Assembly (NCBI GenBank): GCA_910587865.1
Contig: CAJUNX010000011.1
Location: forward strand, 1 to 64,000
From: an uncultured Roseburia sp.
GTDB lineage: Bacteria; Bacillota; Clostridia; Lachnospirales; Lachnospiraceae
Length of the DNA stretch: 64,000 bases
Direction: 5' to 3'
Shown here piece by piece: positions 45,664 through 55,430 of the stretch. The notes under the pieces are model-generated. The model ran no database searches and was not told the origin of the DNA. It saw only the letters and a list, made by a program, of their open reading frames with translations. The position numbers and the translations under genes are program-made. Numbering within the stretch: position 1 is the stretch's first letter; each line of letters starts with the position of its first letter.

Positions 45664-45954
45664 CTATTTAAACAGCCTTCCAAGCAGAGATTCGGCCTGT
45701 TTCCCCGCACTCTTTACATCGGAATAGGCAAGGGAATCAATTCTTCCCTCTATATCAATCTCCCCTTTTTCAAGACTCAGTCGGTTCACGTGCAGGTCAT
45801 GCCCTTTGATCAGCAGCATCCCAAGCTCCGTCTCGAGCAGAATCTCCGCCACATCAAAAGAGAGTACATCCACAACCCCGCTGAATGCACCGTTTTTGCG
45901 GTTTGCCAAAAGGACCTTATGTGTTTTTGCTGCACTGCCGTTCTTCTCATCCAT
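45664..45954 (-). CDS. yabP: spore protein YabP (YqfC family)
   Basis: 96 residues starting at the ATG at 45954 with gggagg upstream. It carries LANRKNGAFSGVVDVLSFDV and LLIKGHDLHVNRLSLEKGEIDIEG, the YabP/YqfC fold associated with the spore mother cell. No membrane segments. First gene of the yabP-yabQ-divIC run. Confidence 0.9.
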   Translation of the reverse strand: MDEKNGSAAKTHKVLLANRKNGAFSGVVDVLSFDVAEILLETELGMLLIKGHDLHVNRLSLEKGEIDIEGRIDSLAYSDVKSAGKQAESLLGRLFK

Positions 45955-46078
45955 AGAAAAACCTCCCTTTTTCACCATTCATGAAATCCCCCGGATCGCT
46001 CCGCACCGTGTGCTCCCGCAATCTGCCCGTCGCCGGAATCAGGCTCTCATAGTAAAATATATTGGAAGGTGTCCCTGT

Positions 46079-46321
46079 TTATGATACATATTCAAATAAA
46101 TCTTTGGCCTCGTCTTTTCTGGTCGTGTCCTTCACGTCAATCACCCGGACCTTCACCGTCTTTGTCCCGAAACCGATCTCGATGATATCTCCTGCCTTTA
46201 CGCTTGTGGACGCCTTTGCCGGTCTCCCGTTCACCGATACCCTTCCGGCGTCACACGCCTCGTTGGCCACCGTCCGCCGTTTGATCAGGCGCGATACTTT
46301 TAAAAACTTGTCCAGCCGCAT
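46079..46321 (-). CDS. rqcP: S4-domain protein RqcP (Hsp15/YabO family)
   Basis: 80 residues, an S4 RNA-binding domain from the N terminus (MRLDKFLKVSRLIKRR). RqcP binds 50S-peptidyl-tRNA complexes and helps alanine tailing in ribosome quality control; the short length and yab context match YabO of Bacillus. Confidence 0.9.
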   Translation of the reverse strand: MRLDKFLKVSRLIKRRTVANEACDAGRVSVNGRPAKASTSVKAGDIIEIGFGTKTVKVRVIDVKDTTRKDEAKDLFEYVS

Positions 46322-46375
46322 ACGTTCTCCTTTCCCGCCGGCAGACAGCGCGCTGTGCGAACTGCCTCCATGTCC

Positions 46376-46410
46376 AAAAAAGTGGATTCCCGCACCTGCG
46401 CGGAATCCAC
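46376..46410 (-). terminator. terminator after the HU gene
   Basis: On the minus strand arms gtggattcc/ggaatccac followed by TTTTTT, 19 bases after the HU stop. Confidence 0.8.
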
Positions 46411-46428
46411 TCCTGTAAGCATCTGTTC

Positions 46429-46704
46429 TTATTCGTTGATCATATCCTTTAACGCTTTTCCTGCCTTAAACTTCGGAGCTTTGGAAGCCGGGATCGTCAT
46501 CTCCTTGCCGTTCTGCGGATTCCTTCCGGTTCTTGCCGCTCTCTCAGATACTTCAAATGTTCCAAATCCAACAAGCTGGATCTTCTCGCCTTTCTTTAAT
46601 TCTTCTGCAACAACATCCGTGAATGCCTTCAGTGCTTTCTCCGCATCTTTTCTGCTCAGTTCGGCTTTGTCCGCAATCGCTGCAACTAATTCTGTTTTGT
46701 TCAT
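46429..46704 (-). CDS. hup: histone-like DNA-binding protein HU
   Basis: 91 residues, the full HU length: MNKTELVAAIADKA helix, the conserved GFGTFEV turn and the arm RAARTGRNPQNGKEMTI with the intercalating proline (NP). Chromosome-architecture protein. It has a near-consensus promoter and its own terminator, as expected for a highly expressed gene. Confidence 0.98.
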   Translation of the reverse strand: MNKTELVAAIADKAELSRKDAEKALKAFTDVVAEELKKGEKIQLVGFGTFEVSERAARTGRNPQNGKEMTIPASKAPKFKAGKALKDMINE

Positions 46705-46773
46705 GTTAAAAATTCCTCCTCTGGATTCTCAAATATAAACATTCCTCAGGCTTTTCCAAATACCTACGTACTA

Positions 46774-46802
46774 TTTATACTTGTTTTTCCTTTCTTTGTC
46801 AA
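46774..46802 (-). promoter_or_regulatory. strong promoter of the HU gene
   Basis: On the minus strand perfect TTGACA (46797-46802) and TATAAA (46774-46779), 17-base spacer. Confidence 0.9.
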
Positions 46803-46803
46803 G

Positions 46804-46830
46804 GAAAATCCCCACATTCCGGGGGATTTT
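46804..46830 (-). terminator. terminator of the phosphohexomutase gene
   Basis: On the minus strand the arms aaaatcccc and ggggatttt surround a short loop; it lies 24 bases after the stop at 46855 and touches the HU -35 box. Confidence 0.8.
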
Positions 46831-46854
46831 CCAGACAGCCTCACACAGCAGATT

Positions 46855-48588
46855 TTAAAGCATTTTGTTGATCATTGCCAGCACGGATTCAGACAATGCT
46901 TTTGATTTTGCATCCGCATCCTCTAACGATGTTCCTTTCACACCGAGATAAAACTTCACCTTCGGCTCCGTACCGGACGGTCTGACGCATACCCACGCGC
47001 CGTCCGTCATCTCATAGTAAAGCACGTTTGAGGAGGGAAGTCCGGTCGGCTTCACCTCACCGGTCGCGGTATCCGTGATCGTATCCTTTTTGTAATCCCG
47101 GACCGCCGTCACCTGATAATCGCCGATCACAGACGGCGCGTTTTCACGAAGCGTATTCATGATCTCCTGAATCTTCGCAAGTCCCTCGATACCCTTTAAC
47201 GTGATTGAGGTCACATCGTCTTTGTAATAGCCGTACTTCTCATACATCGCGAGCATCGCATCCCAAAGCGTCATATGTTTCGTCTTGTAGTACGCAGCCG
47301 CCTCGCAGAGCGTCATGGACGCCACAACCGCATCCTTATCGCGCGCATACGTGCCGGTCAGGCAGCCGTAGCTCTCCTCCATACCGAACAGGTAAGTGCC
47401 CTTTCCGGTATTCTCAAACTCCAGAATCTTCTGGCCGATAAACTTAAATCCTGTCAGCACTTCGACAAGCGCGATGCCGTAATGCTCCGCAATCGCATCC
47501 GCCATGTTCGTGGAGACGATCGAGCGGATAAACGCTCCGTCCTCCGGCAGGCCGGACAGCTCTTTTCTCTGACCGATCACATAATCGCCGATCAGACAGC
47601 CGGACATATTTCCGGTCAGGCTGTGATATTCGCCGGTCTTCGAGTCCTTTACGTAGACGCCGAGCCGGTCCGCATCCGGATCCGTCGCGAGGATCAGATC
47701 CGCATCCACCTTCTTTCCGAGAGCCAGTCCGAGTTCAAACGCCTCGGCCGCCTCGGGATTCGGATAGCTGACTGTCGGGAACTCGCCGTCCGGCAGCTCC
47801 TGCTCCGGCACAACGTAAACATTCGGGAATCCAAGCTCCTTTAACACGCGGCGCACCGGGATATTGCCGGTACCGTGGAGCGGAGAGTAGACAATCTTCA
47901 TATCCGCGCCGACCGCATCGATGCAGTCCTGATGAAGCACCAGCTTCTTTAACTCCTCTATGTACGGATCGTCGATATCCGCGCCGATCACCTGATAAAG
48001 GCCGGCCGCCTTCGCGTCCGCGGAAGGCATCGTCTTCACCGTCGCATAGTCGGTCACAGCGCGCACCTCATCCATGATGCCGGAATCGTGCGGCGGCGTG
48101 ATCTGTGCGCCGTCCTCCCAGTATACCTTGTAGCCGTTGTACTCGGGCGGATTGTGGCTCGCCGTGATATTGATACCCGCCGTACATCCAAGCCTGCGCA
48201 CCGCATAGGAGAGCTCCGGCGTCGGACGCAGAGACTCAAACACATACGCTTTGATGCCGTTTGCCGCCAGACAGCACGCCGCCTCGTCCGCAAACTCCGG
48301 CGACATCCTTCTCGAATCGTACGCGATCGCCACTCCCTTCTCCTTTGCATTTACTTTCGCGATATAATTCGCCAGACCCTGTGTCGCCTTGCGCACCGTA
48401 TAGATATTCATACGGTTCGTTCCCGCGCCGATCACACCCCTTAACCCGGCTGTCCCAAACTCGAGGTCCATGTAAAACCGCTCCTCGATCTCTTTTTCAT
48501 CTCCGGCAATCCCCCGCAGCTCTTCCCTGGTCGCCTCGTCAAAATACGGGTTGCCCAGCCATGCCTCATAGTTCTCCCTGTATCCCAT
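46855..48588 (-). CDS. pgcA: phosphoglucomutase/phosphomannomutase (PgcA type)
   Basis: 577 residues of the alpha-D-phosphohexomutase family. The phosphoserine loop TASHNPPEYNGYKV is at about 140-153, the metal-binding loop DPDADRLGV (about 304-312), the sugar-binding loop GMEESYG (about 400) and the phosphate-binding RPSGTEPKVKFY at the C terminus. Interconverts glucose-1- and glucose-6-phosphate for wall glycolipid and glycogen precursors. Normal length. It has its own promoter. Confidence 0.95.
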   Translation of the reverse strand: MGYRENYEAWLGNPYFDEATREELRGIAGDEKEIEERFYMDLEFGTAGLRGVIGAGTNRMNIYTVRKATQGLANYIAKVNAKEKGVAIAYDSRRMSPEFADEAACCLAANGIKAYVFESLRPTPELSYAVRRLGCTAGINITASHNPPEYNGYKVYWEDGAQITPPHDSGIMDEVRAVTDYATVKTMPSADAKAAGLYQVIGADIDDPYIEELKKLVLHQDCIDAVGADMKIVYSPLHGTGNIPVRRVLKELGFPNVYVVPEQELPDGEFPTVSYPNPEAAEAFELGLALGKKVDADLILATDPDADRLGVYVKDSKTGEYHSLTGNMSGCLIGDYVIGQRKELSGLPEDGAFIRSIVSTNMADAIAEHYGIALVEVLTGFKFIGQKILEFENTGKGTYLFGMEESYGCLTGTYARDKDAVVASMTLCEAAAYYKTKHMTLWDAMLAMYEKYGYYKDDVTSITLKGIEGLAKIQEIMNTLRENAPSVIGDYQVTAVRDYKKDTITDTATGEVKPTGLPSSNVLYYEMTDGAWVCVRPSGTEPKVKFYLGVKGTSLEDADAKSKALSESVLAMINKML

Positions 48589-48628
48589 CGCAAAATACCT
48601 CCTGTATCTTATGATATATTTACTACTA

Positions 48629-48657
48629 TCTTATCTTTCCGCCGTATATTTTTCAAG
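48629..48657 (-). promoter_or_regulatory. promoter of the phosphohexomutase gene
   Basis: On the minus strand TTGAAA (48652-48657) and TAAGAT (48629-48634), 17-base spacer. Confidence 0.6.
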
Positions 48658-48699
48658 TATTATTCTTCCGGTATGGAAATTTCTGGTTACTTTTACACA

Positions 48700-50103
48700 T
48701 CAGTTGTTGTTTTTGTCATACAGTGTCGTAAGCGCCTTTACAATAGTAGAGAGATAATCGGAGGACGAATCCTGATCGTCAAGGATCCCGTCTACGAGCG
48801 CATCGAGCGCAGCCCCGCTGGTATTGCCCTCCGAAAGCTCCCCGCCCGAAGAGCCGCCCGTCGTCTGTCCCGCCGATCCGCCTCCCGCATAGGAACCCGC
48901 CAGCGAACCGGCCAGTCCGCCTCCTGTTCCCGCCGTCGTTCCTCCGTTCTCCGTTCCCGTATTTGCCGCGGAATCATTCGTACCGTCCGCATTCGTACCG
49001 CTGCTTTCACTCCCCGAAGCGCCGGTCAGTCCGATTACAATCGTCGCTTTTTCCGAATTCACATACAGCTTTTTGCTGTATGCGTCATACGAATCCGCCG
49101 TCACCTGAAGGGCGTGCACTCCGTATTTTAATTCCACCGGCTGGCTGTAATCCACGACCTCCCCGTCGATCCGCAGCACAGCTCCCTCGACATCCACCGC
49201 AAAAAGGATATTGCCGTATTTCGGCCCCTCCCCTTTTAACGTGTCCAGATCGAGCGCCGTCTCCTGTCCGCGCTTCACCTCAATCTCCGTGCTTCCCCCA
49301 TAGCCGTCGTTTGCCACCGCCACGACGTAGGTCCCCTCCGGAAGCTCCATCGTCATATTGTGGGTGATCTGGGAAAAAATATCCTTCCCCACCTGGATAA
49401 AGCTCCCGTCAAACACATCCGTATTCTCAAGGCGCAGGCTCCCGTGTCCGGTGGTGACTGACACGGAGAGGATCTTCGTGCCGATCCCGTTCACGCGCAG
49501 CGTATCCATATCGGTGAGGTCAGAGAGCGTCTGCATGCCGCCGTCGGAATAGAGGAACAGATTCTCGTCGTAGGAATAGTTCTCGTCCGCAATCCGAAAG
49601 ATCCCCCGCTCCTCATCCACCGAAAAACGGGTCACGTCCGGGTACTCCCACACCCGGTCCGAAATCTGCGCCTCCAAAAGTCTCCCCTGGATATCTTTTT
49701 TCCCGACGCAGATGACCCTGCCCGGCTCGTAGGAAGAGACCGTTGCAAAGTTGCCGTATTTGTCGAGAAACCGGGTGGTCAGCGAGTAGTTGTACATATA
49801 CTGCTTTCCGGACGCCAGCTGCTTTAAAATCAGGCACTGCGCCTGCATGTCATTGTTCGTGATCAGAAACAGATCCGTGCCGATCAGCGGTTCGTTTTCT
49901 CCCGCATCCTCCGTCGCATCCGCGACGGCTTCTTCACTGCCGCCGGATACTGCGGCGTCCTCCGCGGAATGCTCCGTCTGCGCCGGTTCATCCTGCGACG
50001 GATGGTAGTAGCGTCCGGTCACAATGTCGTTGTCGTTTCCGCACGCTGCGAATGTCAGCATACAGAGCGGAATCAGAAACAGGATCCTGTATATTTTCTT
50101 CAT
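48700..50103 (-). CDS. PEGA-domain lipoprotein
   Basis: 467 residues. A lipoprotein-type signal (LCMLTFAACG, Cys at about 21) is followed by an acidic linker, a beta-rich central region (80-270) and a PEGA domain (about 300-360: GAVLRIDGEVVDYSQPVELKYGVHALQVTADSYD). A Ser/Gly/Thr-rich tail of about 80 residues (GTENGGTTAGTGGG and similar) ends in a helical segment. Likely surface-anchored; the low-complexity tail resembles a wall spacer. PEGA domains are found in surface proteins of unclear function. It lies 45 bases after the CotS-like gene. Confidence 0.8.
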   Translation of the reverse strand: MKKIYRILFLIPLCMLTFAACGNDNDIVTGRYYHPSQDEPAQTEHSAEDAAVSGGSEEAVADATEDAGENEPLIGTDLFLITNNDMQAQCLILKQLASGKQYMYNYSLTTRFLDKYGNFATVSSYEPGRVICVGKKDIQGRLLEAQISDRVWEYPDVTRFSVDEERGIFRIADENYSYDENLFLYSDGGMQTLSDLTDMDTLRVNGIGTKILSVSVTTGHGSLRLENTDVFDGSFIQVGKDIFSQITHNMTMELPEGTYVVAVANDGYGGSTEIEVKRGQETALDLDTLKGEGPKYGNILFAVDVEGAVLRIDGEVVDYSQPVELKYGVHALQVTADSYDAYSKKLYVNSEKATIVIGLTGASGSESSGTNADGTNDSAANTGTENGGTTAGTGGGLAGSLAGSYAGGGSAGQTTGGSSGGELSEGNTSGAALDALVDGILDDQDSSSDYLSTIVKALTTLYDKNNN

Positions 50104-50148
50104 GTATCTTCTGCCTTTCTCTTTTCATTCGCGCTCATTATAGCATAA

Positions 50149-51132
50149 TTACGGCTGAATTGTAAAATGGAAAAGTGCTTCCAAAAACCGCTCGCGCTCC
50201 TCCTCCTGCCGGATAAACTTTTCCAGCTTTTCGATATTGCGGCCGGAAATCCACGCTTTGCGGGCATTGTAATAATGGTTTGCAATCTTCCAGAACTTTT
50301 CCGGGTACGCCATGTACAGATACAGATAGCGCAGCTCCTGCGCGGACAGTCTGCGCACCCCGTCGTATGCGCGGATGAAATCCATTCCAAGCCCCGTATT
50401 CCAGCCGTTTTTTTCCAGCATTTTCCGCATAAAATTCGCGAGGTCACTCACGCGGATCTGCCAGGAAAAACTGTCAAAGTGCACAATGGCCGTCCCTTTT
50501 CTGGAGAAAATGACATTGTGCTGATTATAATCCCCGTGACAAAAGCCGATCATCTGCGGCTCCTCCCGCGTCTCGCGCAAAAGCTCCACGACCCGGTCCG
50601 CCGTCTCCATAAACCGGGCGTACTGACCGAAAAATAACAGCTCAAACTCATTTTTTTTCTTTTTGGCACGTATGTAATTGCGGACCTTTCCAAGCTCCCG
50701 GTTATGCTTCTCGTAAAGATGCAGCAGCGCCTCCGGTCCCGTGCGCACAAACTCCGGCGCCTCCTGCGGGCAGGACTGAGCAGAATTGTGCAGCTTTGCA
50801 AGCGTTCTCACCGCCGCAAGCATATGATCCCTGCTTTTGGTGTCGCATTCCGGCCCCGAACAGGTATCCAGCACGATATACTTTGTCTCATCCTCCGCGA
50901 CCGCCACCGGTGCGCCCTCCCGTGTGCGCGTCACCCGCTCTGTCAGCATCCCCTGTCCGCACAGATGATCCAGCATAACAGCCAGGTATTCTGCCCGCGG
51001 GAGGGATCCCCTGTACTCTTTTAAGAGCTTTGTCCCCTGTCCGGTATCGCAGATATAGCCTTCTCTCCCCCTTGAAACCGTTTTTAACTCCAGCTCATAT
51101 TGTTCTAATACCTGTTCCGGTCGATTATACAC
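50149..51132 (-). CDS. CotS-like spore coat kinase fold protein
   Basis: 327 residues with an aminoglycoside-phosphotransferase-like fold: CHGDYNQHNVIF (catalytic loop, about 203-214) and VHFDSFSWQIRVSDLANFM (metal-binding Asp). The CotS/YsxE/YutH family of spore coat proteins has this shape. It ends with a basic helix. No signal peptide. Probably expressed in the mother cell and part of the spore coat; kinase activity is not established. Confidence 0.85.
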   Translation of the reverse strand: MYNRPEQVLEQYELELKTVSRGREGYICDTGQGTKLLKEYRGSLPRAEYLAVMLDHLCGQGMLTERVTRTREGAPVAVAEDETKYIVLDTCSGPECDTKSRDHMLAAVRTLAKLHNSAQSCPQEAPEFVRTGPEALLHLYEKHNRELGKVRNYIRAKKKKNEFELLFFGQYARFMETADRVVELLRETREEPQMIGFCHGDYNQHNVIFSRKGTAIVHFDSFSWQIRVSDLANFMRKMLEKNGWNTGLGMDFIRAYDGVRRLSAQELRYLYLYMAYPEKFWKIANHYYNARKAWISGRNIEKLEKFIRQEEERERFLEALFHFTIQP

Positions 51133-51219
51133 GAAAACCCCTCCATACGATTCATCTACGGCTTATCTACCGTGTCTATTCATCATATGTAAAGGGGTTT
51201 TCATTCATGACAGAAGTTG

Positions 51220-52542
51220 TCACAAAATATGTGATACCAAAGCAAGCAGCTGCTCTTTTGTATTTTTTTCCGGTTCGTCGAGCACCGCCTCAAGGAGCGT
51301 TTTTAGCATTTCCCCGATCTCTTTTCCGGGCCGCATCCCCGCCGCGATCAGGTCCTGCCCGTTTACGGCGAGCTGTTTTACGTTCAGACACTCATCCTTT
51401 TCCACAATCTCTTTCCAGGCCGTTTCATAAGCGGCCAGATACGAGAGCTTTTCCTCCCGCTTATAGCCGCTCTGCGCGAGAAGATCCGCCCGCTTTACCG
51501 CAAACAGCTCCGGATACAGCCCGGTCCCGATCCGGCTTACGGCCCGCCGGATGCTGCGATCCGAGAGAGGGGGATTGTCGTCATGCCACCGGATCAGCCC
51601 CCGCACCCGTCCTGTCGTCTCGTTGTCAAATTTCAGACGGCGCAGAATCTGCCCTGCCAGCTCGCTCCCGCGCTCCGGATGCCCGTAAAAATGATCGATG
51701 CCACCCTCATCCACACTGCGGCAGAGCGGCTTGGCCACGTCGTGGAGCAGCACCGCAAGGCGGAGCACCCGCTCCGCAGGGACATGCGTCAGCGCCTTTA
51801 TCGTGTGTTCCCCCACTGTATAGCAGTGATGCGGGTTGTTCTGTCCGGTCCGCATCATCGCGTCAAACTCCGGCAGAAACACTCCCGTAAGCCCCGCCGC
51901 ATACGCCGCGGCGATCTTCTCCGGGTGATCCGATATGAGCAGTTTTACCAGCTCCGCCTGAATCCGCTCGGCGCTGACCCGCGCGAGATTCCCGGCAAGC
52001 TGCCGGATCGCCGCCTCTGTCTCATGCGCAATCTCAAAATCGAGCTGCGCGGCAAACCGGACCGCGCGAAGCATCCGCAGCGCATCCTCCGTAAAGCGCT
52101 CTGACGGATCCCCCACACAGCGGATCACACCCGCTTTCAGATCCGCGAGGCCGCCGAAGAGATCCACCAGCCCGTCCGTATCATTATAGGCCATAGCGTT
52201 GATCGTAAAATCGCGCCGTTTTAAATCCTCCCGCAGGAGCGGGGTAAAGATGACCTCCTTCGGATGCCTGGCGTCCTCATACTCCCCGTCGATCCGGTAG
52301 GTCGTCACCTCAAAGCCTTCGTGATCCACCATAACCGTCACCGTGCCGTGTGCGATCCCGGTGTCGATCGTGTGGCGAAAAATCTCCTTTACCTGCCCGG
52401 GCCGCGCCGATGTCGTGATATCCCAGTCCTGCGGCGTGCGGCCGAGCACGCAGTCGCGCACGCAGCCGCCCACCGCGTAAGCCTCATACCCGTGTCTGCC
52501 CAGCTCGCCAATAAGATACGCCGCTTTTTCCGGCAGCTTCAT
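51220..52542 (-). CDS. cca: CCA-adding enzyme / tRNA nucleotidyltransferase
   Basis: Adds the 3' CCA to tRNAs, needed here because the tRNA genes seen do not encode it. 440 residues from the ATG at 52542 (gagagg upstream); an in-frame ATG at 52587 lacks a site. The class II nucleotidyltransferase head is AVGGCVRDCVLGRTPQDWDITT (about 22-43) with catalytic Asp residues, then RRDFTINAMAYN and the neck, and a C-terminal HD-type segment (VLLHDVAKPLCR). It follows proS by 49 bases. Confidence 0.94.
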   Translation of the reverse strand: MKLPEKAAYLIGELGRHGYEAYAVGGCVRDCVLGRTPQDWDITTSARPGQVKEIFRHTIDTGIAHGTVTVMVDHEGFEVTTYRIDGEYEDARHPKEVIFTPLLREDLKRRDFTINAMAYNDTDGLVDLFGGLADLKAGVIRCVGDPSERFTEDALRMLRAVRFAAQLDFEIAHETEAAIRQLAGNLARVSAERIQAELVKLLISDHPEKIAAAYAAGLTGVFLPEFDAMMRTGQNNPHHCYTVGEHTIKALTHVPAERVLRLAVLLHDVAKPLCRSVDEGGIDHFYGHPERGSELAGQILRRLKFDNETTGRVRGLIRWHDDNPPLSDRSIRRAVSRIGTGLYPELFAVKRADLLAQSGYKREEKLSYLAAYETAWKEIVEKDECLNVKQLAVNGQDLIAAGMRPGKEIGEMLKTLLEAVLDEPEKNTKEQLLALVSHIL

Positions 52543-52591
52543 CCGGATCCTCTCCCGGTCTTCGTATTCTCTCCTCTGCACGGACATCCGA

Positions 52592-54034
52592 TCAGTATGC
52601 CCTGCCCCAGTAGATCAGCTTGTGCGCCGGTCTGCCGCAACAGACGCAGGTGTCTGCAATCTGCTCTTTGTCGTGAAACGGCATACAGCGGGAAGTCACG
52701 GCAAGCTCTTCCTTGATCTGATCCTCACATGCCTGATCGCCGCACCACATTCCGCGGATGAAGCCCGGTCTGTGCTCAGCGATATCCTTAAGCTCCTCAT
52801 AATTATGCGCATCCCAGATATGCGCATCCCGATGCGCTTTTGCGCGCTCAAACAGATCGTGCTGGATCGTCTCAAGAAGCTCCGGTATCTTCGTCTCGAG
52901 CCTGTCAAGCGCAACCGTTAATTTTTCCCTGGTATCCCTGCGCACCACAACGCAGGTTCCCGCCTCAATATCTTTGGGGCCGAGCTCGATGCGGACCGGG
53001 ATACCACGCATCTCCTGCTCCGAGAACTTCCAGCCCGGACTCTTGTCCGTGTCGTCTAATTTTGCACGGCACACGGTTCCGAGGCGGCCGCAGACCTCCC
53101 TCGCCGCGTCGAGCACGCCTTCCTTCCTTTGCTGTACCGGGATCACCATCGCCTGCACCGGCGCGATCCGGGGCGGCAGCACAAGACCCGAGTCGTCCCC
53201 GTGCACCATGATAATCGCACCGATCAGCCGGGTCGTCATGCCCCAGGAGGTCTGATGTACATACTGAAGCCGGTTCTCCTGATCCGTGTACTGGATGCCG
53301 AACGCCCGCGCGAACCCGTCGCCGAAATTGTGGCTCGTCCCGGACTGCAGCGCCTTTCCGTCATGCATCAGCGCCTCGATCGTGTAGGTCGCCTCCGCTC
53401 CCGCAAACTTTTCCTTCTCGGTCTTCTGTCCGCGGATCACCGGCATCGCCAGGACTTCCTCACAGAAATCCGCATAGAGATTGAGCATCTGAACGGTTCT
53501 CTCCTCCGCCTCCTCTGCGGTCGCATGGGCGGTATGGCCCTCCTGCCACAAAAATTCCCGCGAGCGCAGAAACGGTCTCGTCTCCTTCTCCCAGCGCACC
53601 ACGGAACACCACTGGTTGTACACCTTTGGCAGATCCCGGTACGACTGAATCAGATTTTTATAAAAATCACAGAACAGCGTCTCCGAGGTCGGACGCACGC
53701 ACAGCCGCTCCTGCAGCTCGTTTAATCCACCGTGCGTCACCCACGCCACCTCCGGCGCAAATCCCTCCACGTGATCTTTTTCCTTCTCCAGGAGGCTCTC
53801 CGGAATAAACATCGGCAAATAGACGTTCTCCACCCCGGTCTCCTTAAACCTCCGGTCCAGCTCATGCTGAATATTCTCCCACAGCGCATACCCCGCCGGG
53901 CGGATAATCATGCAGCCCTTTACGGAGGAATAATCGATCAGCTCCGCTTTTTTTACCACATCCGTATACCACTGGGCAAAATCCACATCCATTGATGTGA
54001 TCGCCTCTACCAGCTTCTTACCATCTTTTGCCAT
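52592..54034 (-). CDS. proS: prolyl-tRNA synthetase (archaeal/eukaryotic-type)
   Basis: Charges tRNA-Pro. 480 residues, without the bacterial-type insertion domain, so it is the shorter type 3 form. Motif 2 [27 protein letters not shown] (about 145-171), motif 3 [10 protein letters not shown] (here LVLPPRIAP) and the C-terminal zinc-like domain SRCMPF...[10 protein letters not shown]. It ends with Tyr, typical of this type. No T-box leader is visible; it starts 36 bases after the pseudouridine synthase. Confidence 0.95.
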   Translation of the reverse strand: MAKDGKKLVEAITSMDVDFAQWYTDVVKKAELIDYSSVKGCMIIRPAGYALWENIQHELDRRFKETGVENVYLPMFIPESLLEKEKDHVEGFAPEVAWVTHGGLNELQERLCVRPTSETLFCDFYKNLIQSYRDLPKVYNQWCSVVRWEKETRPFLRSREFLWQEGHTAHATAEEAEERTVQMLNLYADFCEEVLAMPVIRGQKTEKEKFAGAEATYTIEALMHDGKALQSGTSHNFGDGFARAFGIQYTDQENRLQYVHQTSWGMTTRLIGAIIMVHGDDSGLVLPPRIAPVQAMVIPVQQRKEGVLDAAREVCGRLGTVCRAKLDDTDKSPGWKFSEQEMRGIPVRIELGPKDIEAGTCVVVRRDTREKLTVALDRLETKIPELLETIQHDLFERAKAHRDAHIWDAHNYEELKDIAEHRPGFIRGMWCGDQACEDQIKEELAVTSRCMPFHDKEQIADTCVCCGRPAHKLIYWGRAY

Positions 54035-54070
54035 AACCAGTCTCCTCTTACTCTCATTTTTCCCTCTATT

Positions 54071-54724
54071 TTATGACAATGTATAGGGGTTGTCAATTTC
54101 AAACTCCAGTTTTCTTTTGTCTGCGGGATGGCGAAAGACAAGCCGGCAGGCGCAGAGCGAAAGTCCCCGGCCCGAAGGCGCCACATGCTCTCTGAACTGA
54201 TATTTCCGGTCACCGGCAATCGGCATCCCGGCGTGGGCCAGCTGCACCCGGATCTGATGATGCCGGCCGGTCTGAAGCCGGATCCGCAAAACGGCACGGC
54301 CGTTTCCTTCCTTTATCACCTCATAGGAGAGCGCTGCGCGCTTTGCACCCGGCGTCGTCTTCGCCACGACGGAGGAGAGATTCGTCCTGCCGTCCCGGAG
54401 CAGATAGTCCTCGAGCATCCCCTTTTTTTGCGCGGGAATCCCGTCCGTCACCGCATAATAATCTTTCTCCGCCAGGCGCTCCCGCATCTGACGTCCGAGC
54501 GATGCCGCCGCCTCTTTCGTCTTCGCAAAGACCATCACGCCCTCCACGGGCTGATCGAGCCGGTGCACCACACCGATCCAGGGCTCCTCCCCCTTTTCGG
54601 CGCGATAGTTTTTTAACAGGCTTTCCATGTCCGCTTCTCCCAGCCTTGCCGTCTGCACTGCCACTCCGGCGGGCTTATGGCAGACCAGGATCGCATCATC
54701 CTCATAAAGTATGGTCAGTTTCAT
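54071..54724 (-). CDS. RluA-family pseudouridine synthase
   Basis: 217 residues, catalytic motif HRLDQPVEG (about 54-62, Asp nucleophile), then the family blocks KDYYAV and RLQTGRHHQIRVQLAH. No S4 domain, so it belongs to the short RluA/TruC-like forms. Modifies rRNA or tRNA uridines; the target site is unknown. 16 bases after the response regulator. Confidence 0.92.
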   Translation of the reverse strand: MKLTILYEDDAILVCHKPAGVAVQTARLGEADMESLLKNYRAEKGEEPWIGVVHRLDQPVEGVMVFAKTKEAAASLGRQMRERLAEKDYYAVTDGIPAQKKGMLEDYLLRDGRTNLSSVVAKTTPGAKRAALSYEVIKEGNGRAVLRIRLQTGRHHQIRVQLAHAGMPIAGDRKYQFREHVAPSGRGLSLCACRLVFRHPADKRKLEFEIDNPYTLS

Positions 54725-54740
54725 GCTCTTCTCCTGCCGC

Positions 54741-55430
54741 CTATACCTTAAACCGGTAGCCGACGCCCCAGATCGTCTCGATATACTGCGGCTTGTTCGT
54801 GTTCAGCTCGATCTTTTCCCGGATTTTTTTGATGTGCACGGTCACGGTCGCGATGTCCCCGATGGACTCCATGTCCCAGATCCGGCGGAACAGCTCTTCC
54901 TTGGTAAACACATGGTTCGGATTTTCCGCTAGAAATGTGAGCAGATCAAATTCCTTTGTCGTAAACTGCTTCTCCTCGCCGTTGATCCATACGCGGCGCG
55001 CCGTCTTGTCAATCCGGATCCCGCGCACCTCGACAATGTCATTTTCCGGCATATTGCTGCCGATCAGCCGCTCATAGCGCGCCAGATGCGCTTTCACACG
55101 CGCCACCAGCTCACTTGGCGAGAACGGTTTGGTGATATAATCGTCCGCTCCAAGACCCAGCCCGCGGATTTTATCGATGTCGTCCTTTTTCGCGGAAACC
55201 ATCAGCACCGGCGTATTTTTTTCCCCGCGGATCTGTCTGCAGATCTCAAACCCGTCGATTCCCGGCAGCATGAGATCTAAGATATACATATCGAATTCCT
55301 CCGAGAGCGCACGCTTTAACCCGACCACCCCGTCATGCTCGATCTCCACGTCAAAACCGCTCAGCTCTAAATAATCTCTCTCAAGGTCAGCGATCTCCAC
55401 CTCATCCTCAATAATCAACACCTTACTCAT
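54741..55430 (-). CDS. OmpR-family response regulator
   Basis: 229 residues. Receiver domain with acidic pocket IIEDEVEI, phospho-acceptor YILDLMLPGIDG (about Asp52) and Lys in VSAKKDDID; C-terminal winged helix with TKEFDLLTFL and TVTVHIKKIREKI, ending TIWGVGYRF. It overlaps the histidine kinase stop by 8 bases (ATGAGTAA). The regulon is unknown. Confidence 0.95.
   Translation of the reverse strand: MSKVLIIEDEVEIADLERDYLELSGFDVEIEHDGVVGLKRALSEEFDMYILDLMLPGIDGFEICRQIRGEKNTPVLMVSAKKDDIDKIRGLGLGADDYITKPFSPSELVARVKAHLARYERLIGSNMPENDIVEVRGIRIDKTARRVWINGEEKQFTTKEFDLLTFLAENPNHVFTKEELFRRIWDMESIGDIATVTVHIKKIREKIELNTNKPQYIETIWGVGYRFKV

Noticed and set aside
53995..54070. T-box leader for proS
   Set aside because: The gap before proS is only 36 bases and lacks T-box motifs; proS is within an operon.
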